NCBI GenBank assembly: GCA_001657295.1
Contig: LYSW01000001.1
Span: forward strand, 87,499 to 151,498
Length of the DNA stretch: 64,000 nucleotides
Direction of reading: 5' to 3'
Source: Oceanicaulis sp. BBD 1991-10
GTDB taxonomy: Bacteria > Pseudomonadota > Alphaproteobacteria > Caulobacterales > Maricaulaceae
Below, in pieces: positions 17,379-26,301 of the stretch. Made by a program: the position numbers and the translations under genes. The stretch's first letter is position 1; each line of letters opens with the position of its first letter. The notes beneath the pieces were generated by a model, which was not told the DNA's origin, did not search any database, and saw nothing but the letters and a program-made list of their open reading frames with translations.

Positions 17379-18664
17379 TTTTCGAACCCTGGATGGGCTG
17401 GACGGCTTTGGCGATTCTGGGCCTGCTGGCGTGTTCCGGTTTCTTCTCCGGCTCGGAGACCGCGCTCACCGCGACGTCGAAAGCGCGCATGCTGGGTCTT
17501 GAAAAGGACAAGGATCACCGCGCCAAGCGCGTAAATATCCTGATCGATGACCGCGAAAGCCTGATCGGCGCGATCCTATTGGGCAATAATCTGGTCAATA
17601 TCCTCGCCGCCTCGCTGGCCTCGGCGGTCTTCCTGGCCATGTTCGGGGAAGCCGGCGTGCCGATCGCGACGCTGGTCATGACCCTCCTGGTCCTGATCTT
17701 CGCGGAGGTTCTGCCCAAGACCTACGCCCTGTCCAATCCGGACCGGATGGCGCTGGCGGTGTCGCTGCCGATCCGCTTTTTCGTGACGATCTTCGCGCCG
17801 ATCGTGGCGGCGGTTCAGGCGGTGGTGCGCGGCACGCTGCGCCTGTTGGGCGCCGGCGTGGAGGGCCCGGTCTTGTCGCCCCATGAAGAGATTCGAGGCC
17901 ATATCGATCTGCACCACCAGGAAGGCGCGGTGGTGAAGACGGACCGCGACATGCTCGGCGGCGTTCTGGATCTGCGCGAACTGACCGTCGACGACGTCAT
18001 GGTTCACCGCAAGAATCTCAACACGCTGGACATCGATACGCCCAATGACGTGCTGGTCCAGGATGCGCTGAGCTGCCCGCACACGCGGATTCCGCTCTAT
18101 CGCGACGATCCCGAAAACATCGTCGGCGTGCTGCATGCCCGCGACCTGGCGCGCGCGCTTCACGAAGCGGGCGGCGACGCGTCGAAGGTGGATATTGAAG
18201 CGACCAAGAGAGACGCCTGGTTCATTCCTGAAACCACCGAATTGCTCGATCAGCTCACCGCCTTCCGGCAAAAGCGCGAACACTTCGCCGTCGTGGTGGA
18301 CGAATACGGCGCGCTGATGGGCATCGTCACGCTCGAAGACATCATCGAGGAAATCGTCGGCGAGATTGAAGACGAGCATGATGTGGCGGTCGAAGGCGTG
18401 ACGCGCGAAGCGGACGGCTTCGTGCTGGTGGACGGCGCGGCGCCGATCCGCGACGTCAATCGCGCCCTGGATTGGGACCTGCCCGATGATGAGGCGGTGA
18501 CCATCGCCGGCCTGGTGATCCACGAAGCCCAGACCATTCCGGAAGCCGGTCAGGTCTTCCGCTTCCACGGGGTGCAGTTTGAAATCACCGAACGCCAGCG
18601 CAACCAGATCACGCAAATGCGCCTCAAGGCCGAGCCCAAGCGCGAGGACCAACAGGCCTCCTGA
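17375..18664 (+). CDS. CNNM/CorC-type membrane protein (DUF21 + CBS pair + CorC_HlyC)
   Basis: The 429-residue protein has an N-terminal DUF21 membrane domain with about three to four TM helices (starting near TALAILGLLACSGFFSGSETALTA), two CBS domains (VMVHRKNLNTLD … VGVLHARDLARAL; FAVVVDEYGALMGIVTLEDIIEEIVGEIEDEHD) and a C-terminal CorC_HlyC domain. Family members are linked to Mg2+/Co2+ efflux or magnesium homeostasis. It is often the third gene after aroK-aroB in Alphaproteobacteria. CBS domains suggest adenine-nucleotide sensing, by family knowledge only. Confidence 0.92.
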   Translation: MIFEPWMGWTALAILGLLACSGFFSGSETALTATSKARMLGLEKDKDHRAKRVNILIDDRESLIGAILLGNNLVNILAASLASAVFLAMFGEAGVPIATLVMTLLVLIFAEVLPKTYALSNPDRMALAVSLPIRFFVTIFAPIVAAVQAVVRGTLRLLGAGVEGPVLSPHEEIRGHIDLHHQEGAVVKTDRDMLGGVLDLRELTVDDVMVHRKNLNTLDIDTPNDVLVQDALSCPHTRIPLYRDDPENIVGVLHARDLARALHEAGGDASKVDIEATKRDAWFIPETTELLDQLTAFRQKREHFAVVVDEYGALMGIVTLEDIIEEIVGEIEDEHDVAVEGVTREADGFVLVDGAAPIRDVNRALDWDLPDDEAVTIAGLVIHEAQTIPEAGQVFRFHGVQFEITERQRNQITQMRLKAEPKREDQQAS

Positions 18665-18670
18665 CGCAGC

Positions 18671-20146
18671 CTACGGCGCCGGCGCGCGGTCTTCCAGGGC
18701 GGATGCGGCGCCGGCCCCGCCGTTGAGCGCGTCGATCAAGGCCCGGTCTCGGTCATAAAGATCATGTATGAAGCGCACCTCGCCGACAGTATCGGTGACC
18801 GCGGTGAAATACAGGATGTGCACCGGAATGGTGTTGCGCAGACGCACGCGCTGCGTGCGGTCTCCGGCGAAGGCTTCGCGCACCTGATCGGGCGTCCAGC
18901 CTTCCGATTCCAGAGCCCAGACGGCCAGGTCCTCCGGATTTTGCACGCGTACGCAGCCTGAGGAGTCGCTGCGCTGGGCGTTGGCGAAATTGGCCCGGTG
19001 CGGCGTGTCGTGAATGTAGACATTGTGCACGTTGGGAAACAGGAATTTCACCTTGCCCATGGCGTTGCCGGGTCCTGGCGCCTGGATCACGCGATAGCGT
19101 CGATTGGCCCAATCGGCCTGGCTGGCGGGCGTCATCGCACCGGTGTCCAGATCCACCAGGCGATAGCCCCGGGCATAGGCCCAGCCAGGACTGGTCCGAA
19201 ACGCGCGCAGCCATTGCTGGCCCAGCCCGTAGGGCGTGTACCACCAGGGATTGATCTCGATGATGGACATGGCTTCGGAAAACACCGGCGTGCGGGCGTA
19301 GCGCGTCCCGATCTGCGCCTGGTGCACGCGCGCCACGGCGCCGCCTTCCCAGGCCTCCAACCGGAAATCGGCGATATTGACCCGGATGTGGCGCTCGCCC
19401 AGATCGGCCGGCAGCCACCGCCAGCGCTCCAGATTCGCGCGCAGCTGGTCGATCCGCCGGTCATTGCCGGCGTTCAGCTCGGTCAGGCTGGCCGCGCCCA
19501 GGCGGCCATCCGCGGCGAGGTTGGCGCGGGCCTGGAAGCGAATAAGCGCCGTCTCCAAGCGCGCATCAAAAACCTCGCCGCGCCATCCCGGCGCCGGCAG
19601 ATAGCCCAGCTCATGCAGCCGCGCCCGCAAGGCGTCGACGCGCGGTCCCGCCATGCCCCGCTCAAGCCGCGGCCCGGCGGGAATGGGCGCGGAGGCGGCG
19701 GGCAAGGCGGTTTGGCGCACCAGTTCCGCGCGAAGCGCGATGTAATCGGGGTGGGAAGGCGCCAGCGCTTCAAAGCTCTCATAGATCGCGCTGGCCTCGC
19801 GGGCGCGCGCATAGTGAGTGAGCAAATCCTGATCCCGGACCGTCTGGGTCCAATCCTCGTCCAGGCTGCGCGGGTCGACCCGCCCGAACGCCAGGTCTTC
19901 GGCATAGGCGAACCAGGCTGCGCGTGCGGCGTAATCGCGCTCCGGCCCTGCGGGCATGGCCGACAATGCGGCCGGGTCCGCATAGTCGTCCGGGTCCAGG
20001 CCATGGGTCCAGGCTTCGGCGAGCGCGAAACCTAAGGCTTCAACTTCGCTCTGCGTCCAGCTTTCAGTCCAGCGGCGCTGAGCGTCGGCCGCGGACGACC
20101 ACGCCAGACTTAAGACAATCGCCAGCAAAACGCCGCGCAGACGCAT
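18671..20146 (-). CDS. L,D-transpeptidase, YcbB/LdtD-like
   Basis: The 491-residue protein begins with a signal peptide (MRLRGVLLAIVLSLAWSSAADAQ). It has an N-terminal scaffold domain, a peptidoglycan-binding-1-like domain (GMAGPRVDALRARLHELGYL … LIRFQARANLAADGRLGAASL) and a C-terminal YkuD catalytic domain with HDTPHRANFANAQRSDSSGCVRV, containing the His and nucleophilic Cys. Such enzymes form 3-3 cross-links in peptidoglycan in the periplasm. The gene is convergent with the CNNM gene with almost no spacing. Confidence 0.92.
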   Translation of the reverse strand: MRLRGVLLAIVLSLAWSSAADAQRRWTESWTQSEVEALGFALAEAWTHGLDPDDYADPAALSAMPAGPERDYAARAAWFAYAEDLAFGRVDPRSLDEDWTQTVRDQDLLTHYARAREASAIYESFEALAPSHPDYIALRAELVRQTALPAASAPIPAGPRLERGMAGPRVDALRARLHELGYLPAPGWRGEVFDARLETALIRFQARANLAADGRLGAASLTELNAGNDRRIDQLRANLERWRWLPADLGERHIRVNIADFRLEAWEGGAVARVHQAQIGTRYARTPVFSEAMSIIEINPWWYTPYGLGQQWLRAFRTSPGWAYARGYRLVDLDTGAMTPASQADWANRRYRVIQAPGPGNAMGKVKFLFPNVHNVYIHDTPHRANFANAQRSDSSGCVRVQNPEDLAVWALESEGWTPDQVREAFAGDRTQRVRLRNTIPVHILYFTAVTDTVGEVRFIHDLYDRDRALIDALNGGAGAASALEDRAPAP

Positions 20147-20210
20147 GCGAATCCCCTCCCGTCGGCGTTAAGGTTAACAAAGCTCGCCGCCGAAGGGGAT
20201 GCGTCATCGC

Positions 20211-23200
20211 CTACCCCAGGCTCAAAAGCTCCGGGTCGCCGCCCTGGGCTGAGATATTGATCGTGAGGGTGCGCTCTGCGGCGAAACGCTGGACATAGTG
20301 GGGACCGCCCGCCTTGGGGCCGGTGCCCGACAAGCCCTCGCCGCCAAAGGGCTGAACGCCCACCACCGCGCCGGTGATGTTGCGGTTCACATAGACATTG
20401 CCCGCCGGCACCGCATCGCGCACGGCGTGGAAGAACCGGTCCAGGCGCGAATGCACGCCCAGGGTCAGGCCATAATGCTTGTCCGCCAACTGTTTGGCGA
20501 TCCGGGCCAGATCGGCGCGCTTATACCGCAGGACATGCAGAATCGGGCCGAATTTCTCTTCGGTGATCTGATCAAGATCGGACAGCTCGATCAGGGCCGG
20601 AGCGAAAAAGCGGCCCTTGGCGGCCCAGGCCTCACTCAACGGCGCCCGGTGCAATATCTTGGCGGGCCCGTCCATCGCGGCCACATGCGCCTCGAGCATG
20701 GCGCAGGCTTCCGCATCAATAACCGGGCCGATATCCGTGCATCCGTCGGAAGGATCACCCAGCGCGAGCGCGTCCATGGCGCCTTTCAGACCCTCGATGA
20801 GGTGATCGGCGGTTTCTTCCGGCAGGAAGAGCACCCGCAAGGCCGAGCAGCGCTGCCCGGCAGACCCGAAGGCGGACAGGATCGCGTCGTCGACGACCTG
20901 CTCGCCCAATGCGGATGTGTCCACGAACATGCCGTTGAGCCCGCCCGTCTCCGCGATCAACGGCACGATCGGCCCGTCCTTGGCGGCCAGGGTGCGATTG
21001 ATGATGCGCGCCACCTCGGTCGAGCCGGTGAAGGCGACGCCGGCGATGCCGGGCAGGCTGGTCAGCGCCGCGCCGATCGCTCCGTCGCCCGGCAAGAGAT
21101 GCAGCACGTCGGCGGGCAGACCCGCCGCCTGATAGATCTTCACCGCCTCGGCTGCGATGAGCGGGCTTTGCTCCGCCGGCTTGGCGAGCACGGTGTTGCC
21201 GGCGGCCAAGGCGGCCGCGATCTGACCGGTGAAGATGGCCAATGGGAAATTCCACGGGCTGATGCAGACGAAGACGCCGCGTCCGCGCAATTCCAGGTGA
21301 TTGGTTTCACCCGCAGGTCCTGGCAGCCGCACCGGCGCTGAGAATTTCGTCTCCGCCTCGACCGCGTAATAGCGCAGAAAGTCGACCGCTTCGCGCACTT
21401 CCGCGACCCCGTCCAGAAGCGTCTTGCCGGTCTCACGCGCCATCAGGGCGAGCAAGCGATCGGTATGGGTCTCCAACCCGTCGGCCATGGCGCGCAGGAT
21501 CGCCGCCCGCTGCGCCCCGCCGCGCCCGTTCCACTCCGGCTGAGCGGCCTGGGCGCCGTGAAAGGCGCGGTCGACATCGCCCTGGTCGGCGTCGCAGACG
21601 GTGGCCACGGCGAAGTTCAGATCCACCGGGCTGGGCAGCGTCTCGCCGCCGCTGGTCTTCATCTCACCCCCGATCAGGGCGCCGCATGCATAGGGCGCTC
21701 CGGCGTCGAACGCGTCCTGCGCCGCCGCCAGGCAGGCGCGCACGCCGGACTGGGTCAGATCAAGACCGGCCGAGTTCAATCGATGTTCGCCGTAAAGCGC
21801 CGGCGGCGCGGCGATGAAGGGATGCCGGTCGAGCGTGGCGGCCTTGGCGAAAGGACCGGAGGCGACGTCTTCGGCCGGCACGTCCTCATCCAGGAAGGCG
21901 TGGACGAAGCTGGTGTTGGCGCCGTTCTCCAAAAGCCGGCGCACCAGGTAAGGCAGCAAGTCTTCATGGCTGCCGACCGGCGCGTAGATCCGCACATCGC
22001 CCAGATCCCCGCCCCAGGTTTCCGCCGCGGCGGCGTAGAGCGGCTCGCCCATGCCGTGCAGGCGCTGGAACTCATACGGCGGATCACCGGCCTCTTTCGC
22101 CAGCTCCCGGACCGCGCAGAGGGAATGGGCGTTATGAGTCGCAAATTGCGGATAGATCGCATGCGGCGCGTTCAACATGACCCGGGCGCAGGCGAGATAA
22201 TTCATGTCGGTCGCGGGCTTGGTGGTCCAGACCGGAAAGTCCGGCTGTCCATTCATCTGGGCGAATTTGATCTCGGTGTCCCAGTAAGCGCCTTTGACCA
22301 GGCGCACCATGAAGCGGCGGCCCGCCGCCTCGCCCAGCTCCACCAGCCGCTCCAGCACCGCCCGCGCGCGTTTTTGATAGGCCTGCACCGCAAGGCCCAG
22401 CCCGTTCCAGCCCTTAAGCGACGGCTCATGGGCGAGGCGCTCCAGGATCTTCATCTGGATGACGAGCCGGTCGCTTTCCTCAGCATCGAGGCAGAAGCCG
22501 ATATCCGCCGTCTTCGCAGCCTCGGCCTGCTCCAGCACGCGCGGGTAGAGCTCGGCCATCACCTGCGTTTCCTTGACCGCGAGATAGCGCGGGTGCAGCG
22601 CCGACAGTTTCACGCTGACGCCGTCGACCGCGTCCACCGGACCTTCGCCGCGTCTGGCGGCGACCGCGGCGATGGCGTCAAGATAACGCTGGTGATAGCG
22701 CAGCGCGTCCGCATCGGTGCGCGCGCCCTCGCCGAGCATGTCGAAGCTGAAAAGCGGCTTGAGCGCGCCATACATTTTCCAGCCGCGCCCGCGCTTGATC
22801 GCGCCCTCAATGGTGCGGCCCAGTACGAATTGCTCGCCCAGGATCCGCATGGCGCGGCGCGTGGCGGTGCGGATGACCGGCTCGCCCATGCGCCCCGCCA
22901 GGCGTCGGAAATAGCCGCCCGGATCGTTCTGCGCGTCGCCTTCCACCTCCATCAGCGAGCCTGTGAGCATCAGACCCAGCGTCGAGGCGTTGACCAGCCA
23001 ATTGTCCGACTTCCAGGCGTGCTCGGCCCATTTCCCCGAGCCGATTTTTTCGGAGATGAGATCATCGGCGGTCTCCGCATCCGGGACCCGCAACAGGGCT
23101 TCGGCCAGACACATCAGCGCCAGGCCTTCCTTATTGGTCAGCCCGAATTCCTGGAGAAAGCTCTCCATCAGGCCGCCGCCGCGCCTGGTGGCGCGGGCCT

Positions 23201-23357
23201 GGTTGACGAGCGCCACGGCCGCCTGTGACGCGCGGCCGCGGGCCGCGTCATCCAGCCCGACAAGATGGTCCAGCTGGCTGGCGGCCCGGCGTTCATCAGC
23301 GAATTTGGAAGCGTCCAGACCGTCCCAATCAATGGGGGTTTCGGTGTGATCGCGCAT
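20211..23357 (-). CDS. putA: Bifunctional proline dehydrogenase / glutamate-semialdehyde dehydrogenase PutA
   Basis: The 1048-residue fusion enzyme oxidises proline to glutamate. The N-terminal half has the PRODH barrel (DGVSVKLSALHPRY, GFCLDAEESDRL, RFMVRLVKGAYWDTEIK, QFATHNAHS). The C-terminal half is an aldehyde dehydrogenase (FVCISPWNFPLAIFTGQ, AFTGSTEVARIINRT, catalytic Cys in GSAGQRCSALR). There is no N-terminal ribbon-helix-helix domain, so it is probably not its own repressor, unlike enterobacterial PutA. The ORF track starts at 23483; the ATG at 23357 (MRDHTETPIDWDGL) is preceded by TTGGAG and preferred. A PutP-like symporter gene lies about 28 kb away. Confidence 0.97.
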   Translation of the reverse strand: MRDHTETPIDWDGLDASKFADERRAASQLDHLVGLDDAARGRASQAAVALVNQARATRRGGGLMESFLQEFGLTNKEGLALMCLAEALLRVPDAETADDLISEKIGSGKWAEHAWKSDNWLVNASTLGLMLTGSLMEVEGDAQNDPGGYFRRLAGRMGEPVIRTATRRAMRILGEQFVLGRTIEGAIKRGRGWKMYGALKPLFSFDMLGEGARTDADALRYHQRYLDAIAAVAARRGEGPVDAVDGVSVKLSALHPRYLAVKETQVMAELYPRVLEQAEAAKTADIGFCLDAEESDRLVIQMKILERLAHEPSLKGWNGLGLAVQAYQKRARAVLERLVELGEAAGRRFMVRLVKGAYWDTEIKFAQMNGQPDFPVWTTKPATDMNYLACARVMLNAPHAIYPQFATHNAHSLCAVRELAKEAGDPPYEFQRLHGMGEPLYAAAAETWGGDLGDVRIYAPVGSHEDLLPYLVRRLLENGANTSFVHAFLDEDVPAEDVASGPFAKAATLDRHPFIAAPPALYGEHRLNSAGLDLTQSGVRACLAAAQDAFDAGAPYACGALIGGEMKTSGGETLPSPVDLNFAVATVCDADQGDVDRAFHGAQAAQPEWNGRGGAQRAAILRAMADGLETHTDRLLALMARETGKTLLDGVAEVREAVDFLRYYAVEAETKFSAPVRLPGPAGETNHLELRGRGVFVCISPWNFPLAIFTGQIAAALAAGNTVLAKPAEQSPLIAAEAVKIYQAAGLPADVLHLLPGDGAIGAALTSLPGIAGVAFTGSTEVARIINRTLAAKDGPIVPLIAETGGLNGMFVDTSALGEQVVDDAILSAFGSAGQRCSALRVLFLPEETADHLIEGLKGAMDALALGDPSDGCTDIGPVIDAEACAMLEAHVAAMDGPAKILHRAPLSEAWAAKGRFFAPALIELSDLDQITEEKFGPILHVLRYKRADLARIAKQLADKHYGLTLGVHSRLDRFFHAVRDAVPAGNVYVNRNITGAVVGVQPFGGEGLSGTGPKAGGPHYVQRFAAERTLTINISAQGGDPELLSLG

Positions 23358-23569
23358 CAGCCACTCCAATGTGAGACAGCAGTTTGCGGCGGACAATGAT
23401 CTCGCCGCGCCCGCTGGGCAAGCGCAGCATGCGGTTGGGCTGACGCGAACCCGGACGCTCTGAATTTCATCGGTCGCGATCACCGCGGCGCCGACTTCGC
23501 TTCGCCTTCCGCCGAAAATCCGCTAAAGACCCGCCGGATCGTTCAAAGACGCCGTTTCGGAGCTCTTCG

Positions 23570-24664
23570 ATGGAAGACAGCGCCCCGCTGCGCATCATGC
23601 TGGTCACCGACGCCTGGGAGCCCCAGGTCAACGGCGTGGTGCGCACGCTCTCGCGCACAGTCCAAGAATGCCGGGCCATGGGCCATGAGGTCGAGGTGAT
23701 TCATCCCGGCCTTGGCTTTCGCACCTTCCCGCTGCCGACTTATCCGGAAATCAAGATGGCGATCGGCGCCCGCGAAGAGCTGGAGAAGCGTTTCAAGGAA
23801 TTTGAACCCGAGGCGATTCACATCGCCACCGAGGGCACGCTGGGCCAGGCCGCGCGCGCCATCTGCCTGAAGTGGAAACTGCCCTTCTCGACCAGCTACC
23901 ACACCAAATTTCCTGAATATGTCCATGCGCGCCTGCCCTTTATTCCGGTGGCGGCGGGCTATTGGTTCATGCGCCGTTTCCACAACGCCGGCAATCGGTT
24001 GATGGTCGCGACCGCGTCCATGCGCGAGATGCTGGCCGAGCGCGGCTTCAACAACATCACCTCCTGGGCGCGCGGCGTGGACACGGAAATCTTCCATCCC
24101 GACAAGCGCCACATGGGCGGCAAGAGCGTCTATGAAGATCTGGACGGTCCGGTCTTCGTGTATATCGGCCGGGTCGCCGTGGAGAAGAATATCGAGGCGT
24201 TTCTGGACCTCGATCTGCCAGGCTCGAAAGTCGTCGTCGGCCCGGGCCCCCAGCTGGACGAGCTGAAAGCGAAATATCCCGACATCGTCTTCACCGGCAA
24301 CAAGTCCGGCGACGATCTGGCGCGCCATTTCGCCGACGCCGACGTCATGGTCTTTCCCAGCTTCACCGACACCTTCGGCCTGGTCATTCTGGAATCCATG
24401 GCGACCGGCACGCCCGTCGCCGCCTTTGTCGCCAACGGGCCCAAAGACATCATCCCCGGCTCCAAGGCCGGCTTTGTCGATGACGATCTGAAGAAGGCGT
24501 GCCTTGAAGCGCTGGGGATGAAGCGGGAGGACTGCAGAGCCTATGCGGAGAAATACTCCTGGCGCGCCTGCGCGGAAGAATTCGTCCGCAATCTCAAGCC
24601 TCAGCCGCGCCCGGAACGGCGGCGCTTCTGGCGCCGTCTCAGGCGGTTGGGCCGCCGCGGCTAA
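23570..24664 (+). CDS. GT4-family glycosyltransferase
   Basis: This 364-residue GT-B fold enzyme resembles alpha-mannosyltransferases and SqdX-like proteins. The N-terminal Rossmann domain starts LRIMLVTDAWEPQVNGVVRTL. FSTSYHTKFPEYVHARLPF, the GT4 hinge VYIGRVAVEKNIEAFL and the EX7E-like nucleotide-sugar region FPSFTDTFGLVILESMATGTPVAAF follow. No TM segments are seen; the basic tail (PERRRFWRRLRRLGRRG) may associate with the membrane. The sugar and acceptor (lipid or polysaccharide) are unknown. It is divergent from putA and stands alone. Confidence 0.9.
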   Translation: MEDSAPLRIMLVTDAWEPQVNGVVRTLSRTVQECRAMGHEVEVIHPGLGFRTFPLPTYPEIKMAIGAREELEKRFKEFEPEAIHIATEGTLGQAARAICLKWKLPFSTSYHTKFPEYVHARLPFIPVAAGYWFMRRFHNAGNRLMVATASMREMLAERGFNNITSWARGVDTEIFHPDKRHMGGKSVYEDLDGPVFVYIGRVAVEKNIEAFLDLDLPGSKVVVGPGPQLDELKAKYPDIVFTGNKSGDDLARHFADADVMVFPSFTDTFGLVILESMATGTPVAAFVANGPKDIIPGSKAGFVDDDLKKACLEALGMKREDCRAYAEKYSWRACAEEFVRNLKPQPRPERRRFWRRLRRLGRRG

Positions 24665-24682
24665 GCGTCTTCTGGACGGGGC

Positions 24683-25903
24683 TTAGTCCGGCATCGTCAT
24701 CGGCGTCAGGGCGCGGGACGCCGCCGCGGTGTCGGCGCGCCGCTCATCGGGCAGGGCGATCAGGCCGCGATCTGAGAGATATCCGAACGGGCCCCAGGCC
24801 TCTTCGCTGGTCAGCTCTTCGACAAACTCGGTCAGGCCAGGCACCACGCCTTCATGCTGCGTCTTCACATAGAGATAGAGCGAGCGCGAGCCGGGATATT
24901 GGCCGGTGGAGATGGCGTCATAAGTCGGCGTGATCCCGTCAATCGTCGCCGCCTGAATCCGGTCGCCATTCTGTTCAAGGAAGGAATAGCCGAAGATTCC
25001 AAAGGAGTTGGGCGCGTTGGCCAGCGTCTGCACGATGGTGTTGTCATTCTCCCCGGCGTCGACCCAGCCGCCGTCCTCGCGGATGCGGGCGGCGATTTCG
25101 TCGAACCGGCCCGGCGCGCTTTCCTCCATCTCCGCCAGGCACGCGATCCCGCGGGCGCCGTCAATCATGTCCAGCTCGACGAACGCGTCGCGCGTCCCGG
25201 AGGTCGGCGGCGGACCAAAGACCTCGATGCGCGACGCGGGCAAGTCCGAATTCACGTCCGACCAACGGTTGAAGGGATTGTCCACCAGCATCGTGCAGTC
25301 ATACCCGGCCGCCTGTCCGAAGCTGGCGCCGTCGCGCAACGCGCCGTCCTCATCAAGCAGCGCGGCGCCGTCGGCGTTCACCAGCATGGGCGTCCTGGCC
25401 GCAAGCGCCAAAAACAGGTCGCGCTTTGCGATGCTCATGGGCTCGGACTCGACCGAATTGCCCAGGACGATGCCGTCGAACCCGATCGGGATTTCAGTGA
25501 TCGCGGTCACGCCGTTTTCCTGGCACAGCTGAAATTCGCTGGCCTTCATCGGCCTCGACGCGGCGGTGTAATCGGGATGGGCCATGCCCAGTCCCGCACA
25601 AAACAGATTCATGCCCCCGCCGGTGCCGGTCGCCTCCACCACCGGCGTTGGAAAGCCGGAGCGTGCGCCGAAATTCTCCGCCGCTGTGGTGACGAAGGGA
25701 AAAACCGTCGAGGACCCGACAATGCGCAAGCCCTGGCGGCCTGCGCCGGAGGGCGCCCGGGACACGGTCTCCGACCGCGGCGCGGCGGCCGACGTCGGCT
25801 CGCTGCGTTCGGCCAACACGATCTCCTCCGCAGGCGCGCTGCAGGCGGCCAGAAGCGCCGAGGATGCGGCGGCGATGATCAAAACGGGACGCGGTCGCGC
25901 CAT
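24683..25903 (-). CDS. Phosphate-binding PstS-family substrate-binding protein
   Basis: From the ATG at 25903 the protein is 406 aa with a signal/lipobox-like N-terminus (LIIAAASSALLAACSAP). It then shows the PstS-type GLRIVGSSTVFPFVTTAAENFG, EATGTGGGMNLFCAGLG and SGTRDAFVELDM. A high-affinity phosphate transport or phosphate-sensing role is expected in the periplasm. No pstC/A/B genes are in the window, so it may be an orphan binding protein or serve a distant transporter. AAGGA lies about 9 bases before the chosen ATG; the ORF-track start at 26155 would add a non-signal-like extension. Confidence 0.85.
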   Translation of the reverse strand: MARPRPVLIIAAASSALLAACSAPAEEIVLAERSEPTSAAAPRSETVSRAPSGAGRQGLRIVGSSTVFPFVTTAAENFGARSGFPTPVVEATGTGGGMNLFCAGLGMAHPDYTAASRPMKASEFQLCQENGVTAITEIPIGFDGIVLGNSVESEPMSIAKRDLFLALAARTPMLVNADGAALLDEDGALRDGASFGQAAGYDCTMLVDNPFNRWSDVNSDLPASRIEVFGPPPTSGTRDAFVELDMIDGARGIACLAEMEESAPGRFDEIAARIREDGGWVDAGENDNTIVQTLANAPNSFGIFGYSFLEQNGDRIQAATIDGITPTYDAISTGQYPGSRSLYLYVKTQHEGVVPGLTEFVEELTSEEAWGPFGYLSDRGLIALPDERRADTAAASRALTPMTMPD

Positions 25904-26224
25904 GGCTGAAATCCTTCCGAATTGCCGGCGGCCGTCACCGCCCTGCCGGCCCTGATTGATGACACAGCTTGATGGCGCGGCGATGACACACGGCTCCAGC
26001 ACCCGTGTTGGCGCGCCCAAAGCCCTGCGAGCGCTTGCTATCGCCGCTTTCTGCAACGATTTGATGACAGCGGGTACATGGCTTCGGGAAAAGGGCCTTC
26101 GGACCGCCGTGACGCGGCGGCCGCTTTTTTGCTTTACAGCGACATTCGACCGCACTAAATGCGCGCTTCCCGGCGGAGGTGACGATGCCGGATTGGGTTA
26201 ACAATCTGCAGGGGGTTTCGTGCG
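25904..26224 (+). promoter_or_regulatory. 321-base leader region upstream of the polyamine operon; candidate speF-type RNA
   Basis: The region between pstS (minus) and ornithine decarboxylase (plus) has no conventional gene but contains a strong plus-strand intrinsic terminator (26100-26130), about 95 bases before the decarboxylase start. Alphaproteobacterial ornithine decarboxylase genes are known to be preceded by a conserved structured RNA, the speF motif; position and terminator fit that, but I cannot verify its consensus by eye. A repeated GATGACAC motif near 25958-25995 and a short ORF at 26185 also lie here. A small RNA ending at the terminator is the alternative. Confidence 0.5.
26100..26130 (+). 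terminator. Intrinsic terminator in the ornithine decarboxylase leader
   Basis: CGG-A-CCGCCG pairs with CGGCGG-CCG (nine base pairs with a bulged A) around the loop TGACG, followed directly by CTTTTTT. This is the clearest rho-independent terminator seen in the window. No plus-strand protein gene ends upstream of it, so it must terminate a leader (attenuation) or a small RNA. Confidence 0.75.
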
Positions 26225-26301
26225 TTGCAACGTTACCATACGCCCCTGGACCTGGTCCGCTCCCGGCCTGTCGAAGGCCCTGTCGCCTGCGCGCGACCTG
26301 A
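26185..26301 (+). CDS. Possible upstream ORF / leader peptide (38 aa) overlapping the decarboxylase start
   Basis: An ATG preceded by GGAGGTGACG opens a 38-codon frame (MPDWVNNLQGVSCVATLPYA…), out of frame with ornithine decarboxylase and spanning its TTG start. Its Shine-Dalgarno looks stronger than that of the decarboxylase. Leader ORFs regulate some speF/odc genes in other bacteria, so regulation of translation is conceivable. It could equally be a chance ORF, and nothing in the peptide is recognised. Confidence 0.3.
   Translation: MPDWVNNLQGVSCVATLPYAPGPGPLPACRRPCRLRAT

Noticed and set aside
21465-23228. 587-aa plus-strand ORF
   Set aside because: Lies wholly antisense to putA, whose PRODH and ALDH motifs are intact.
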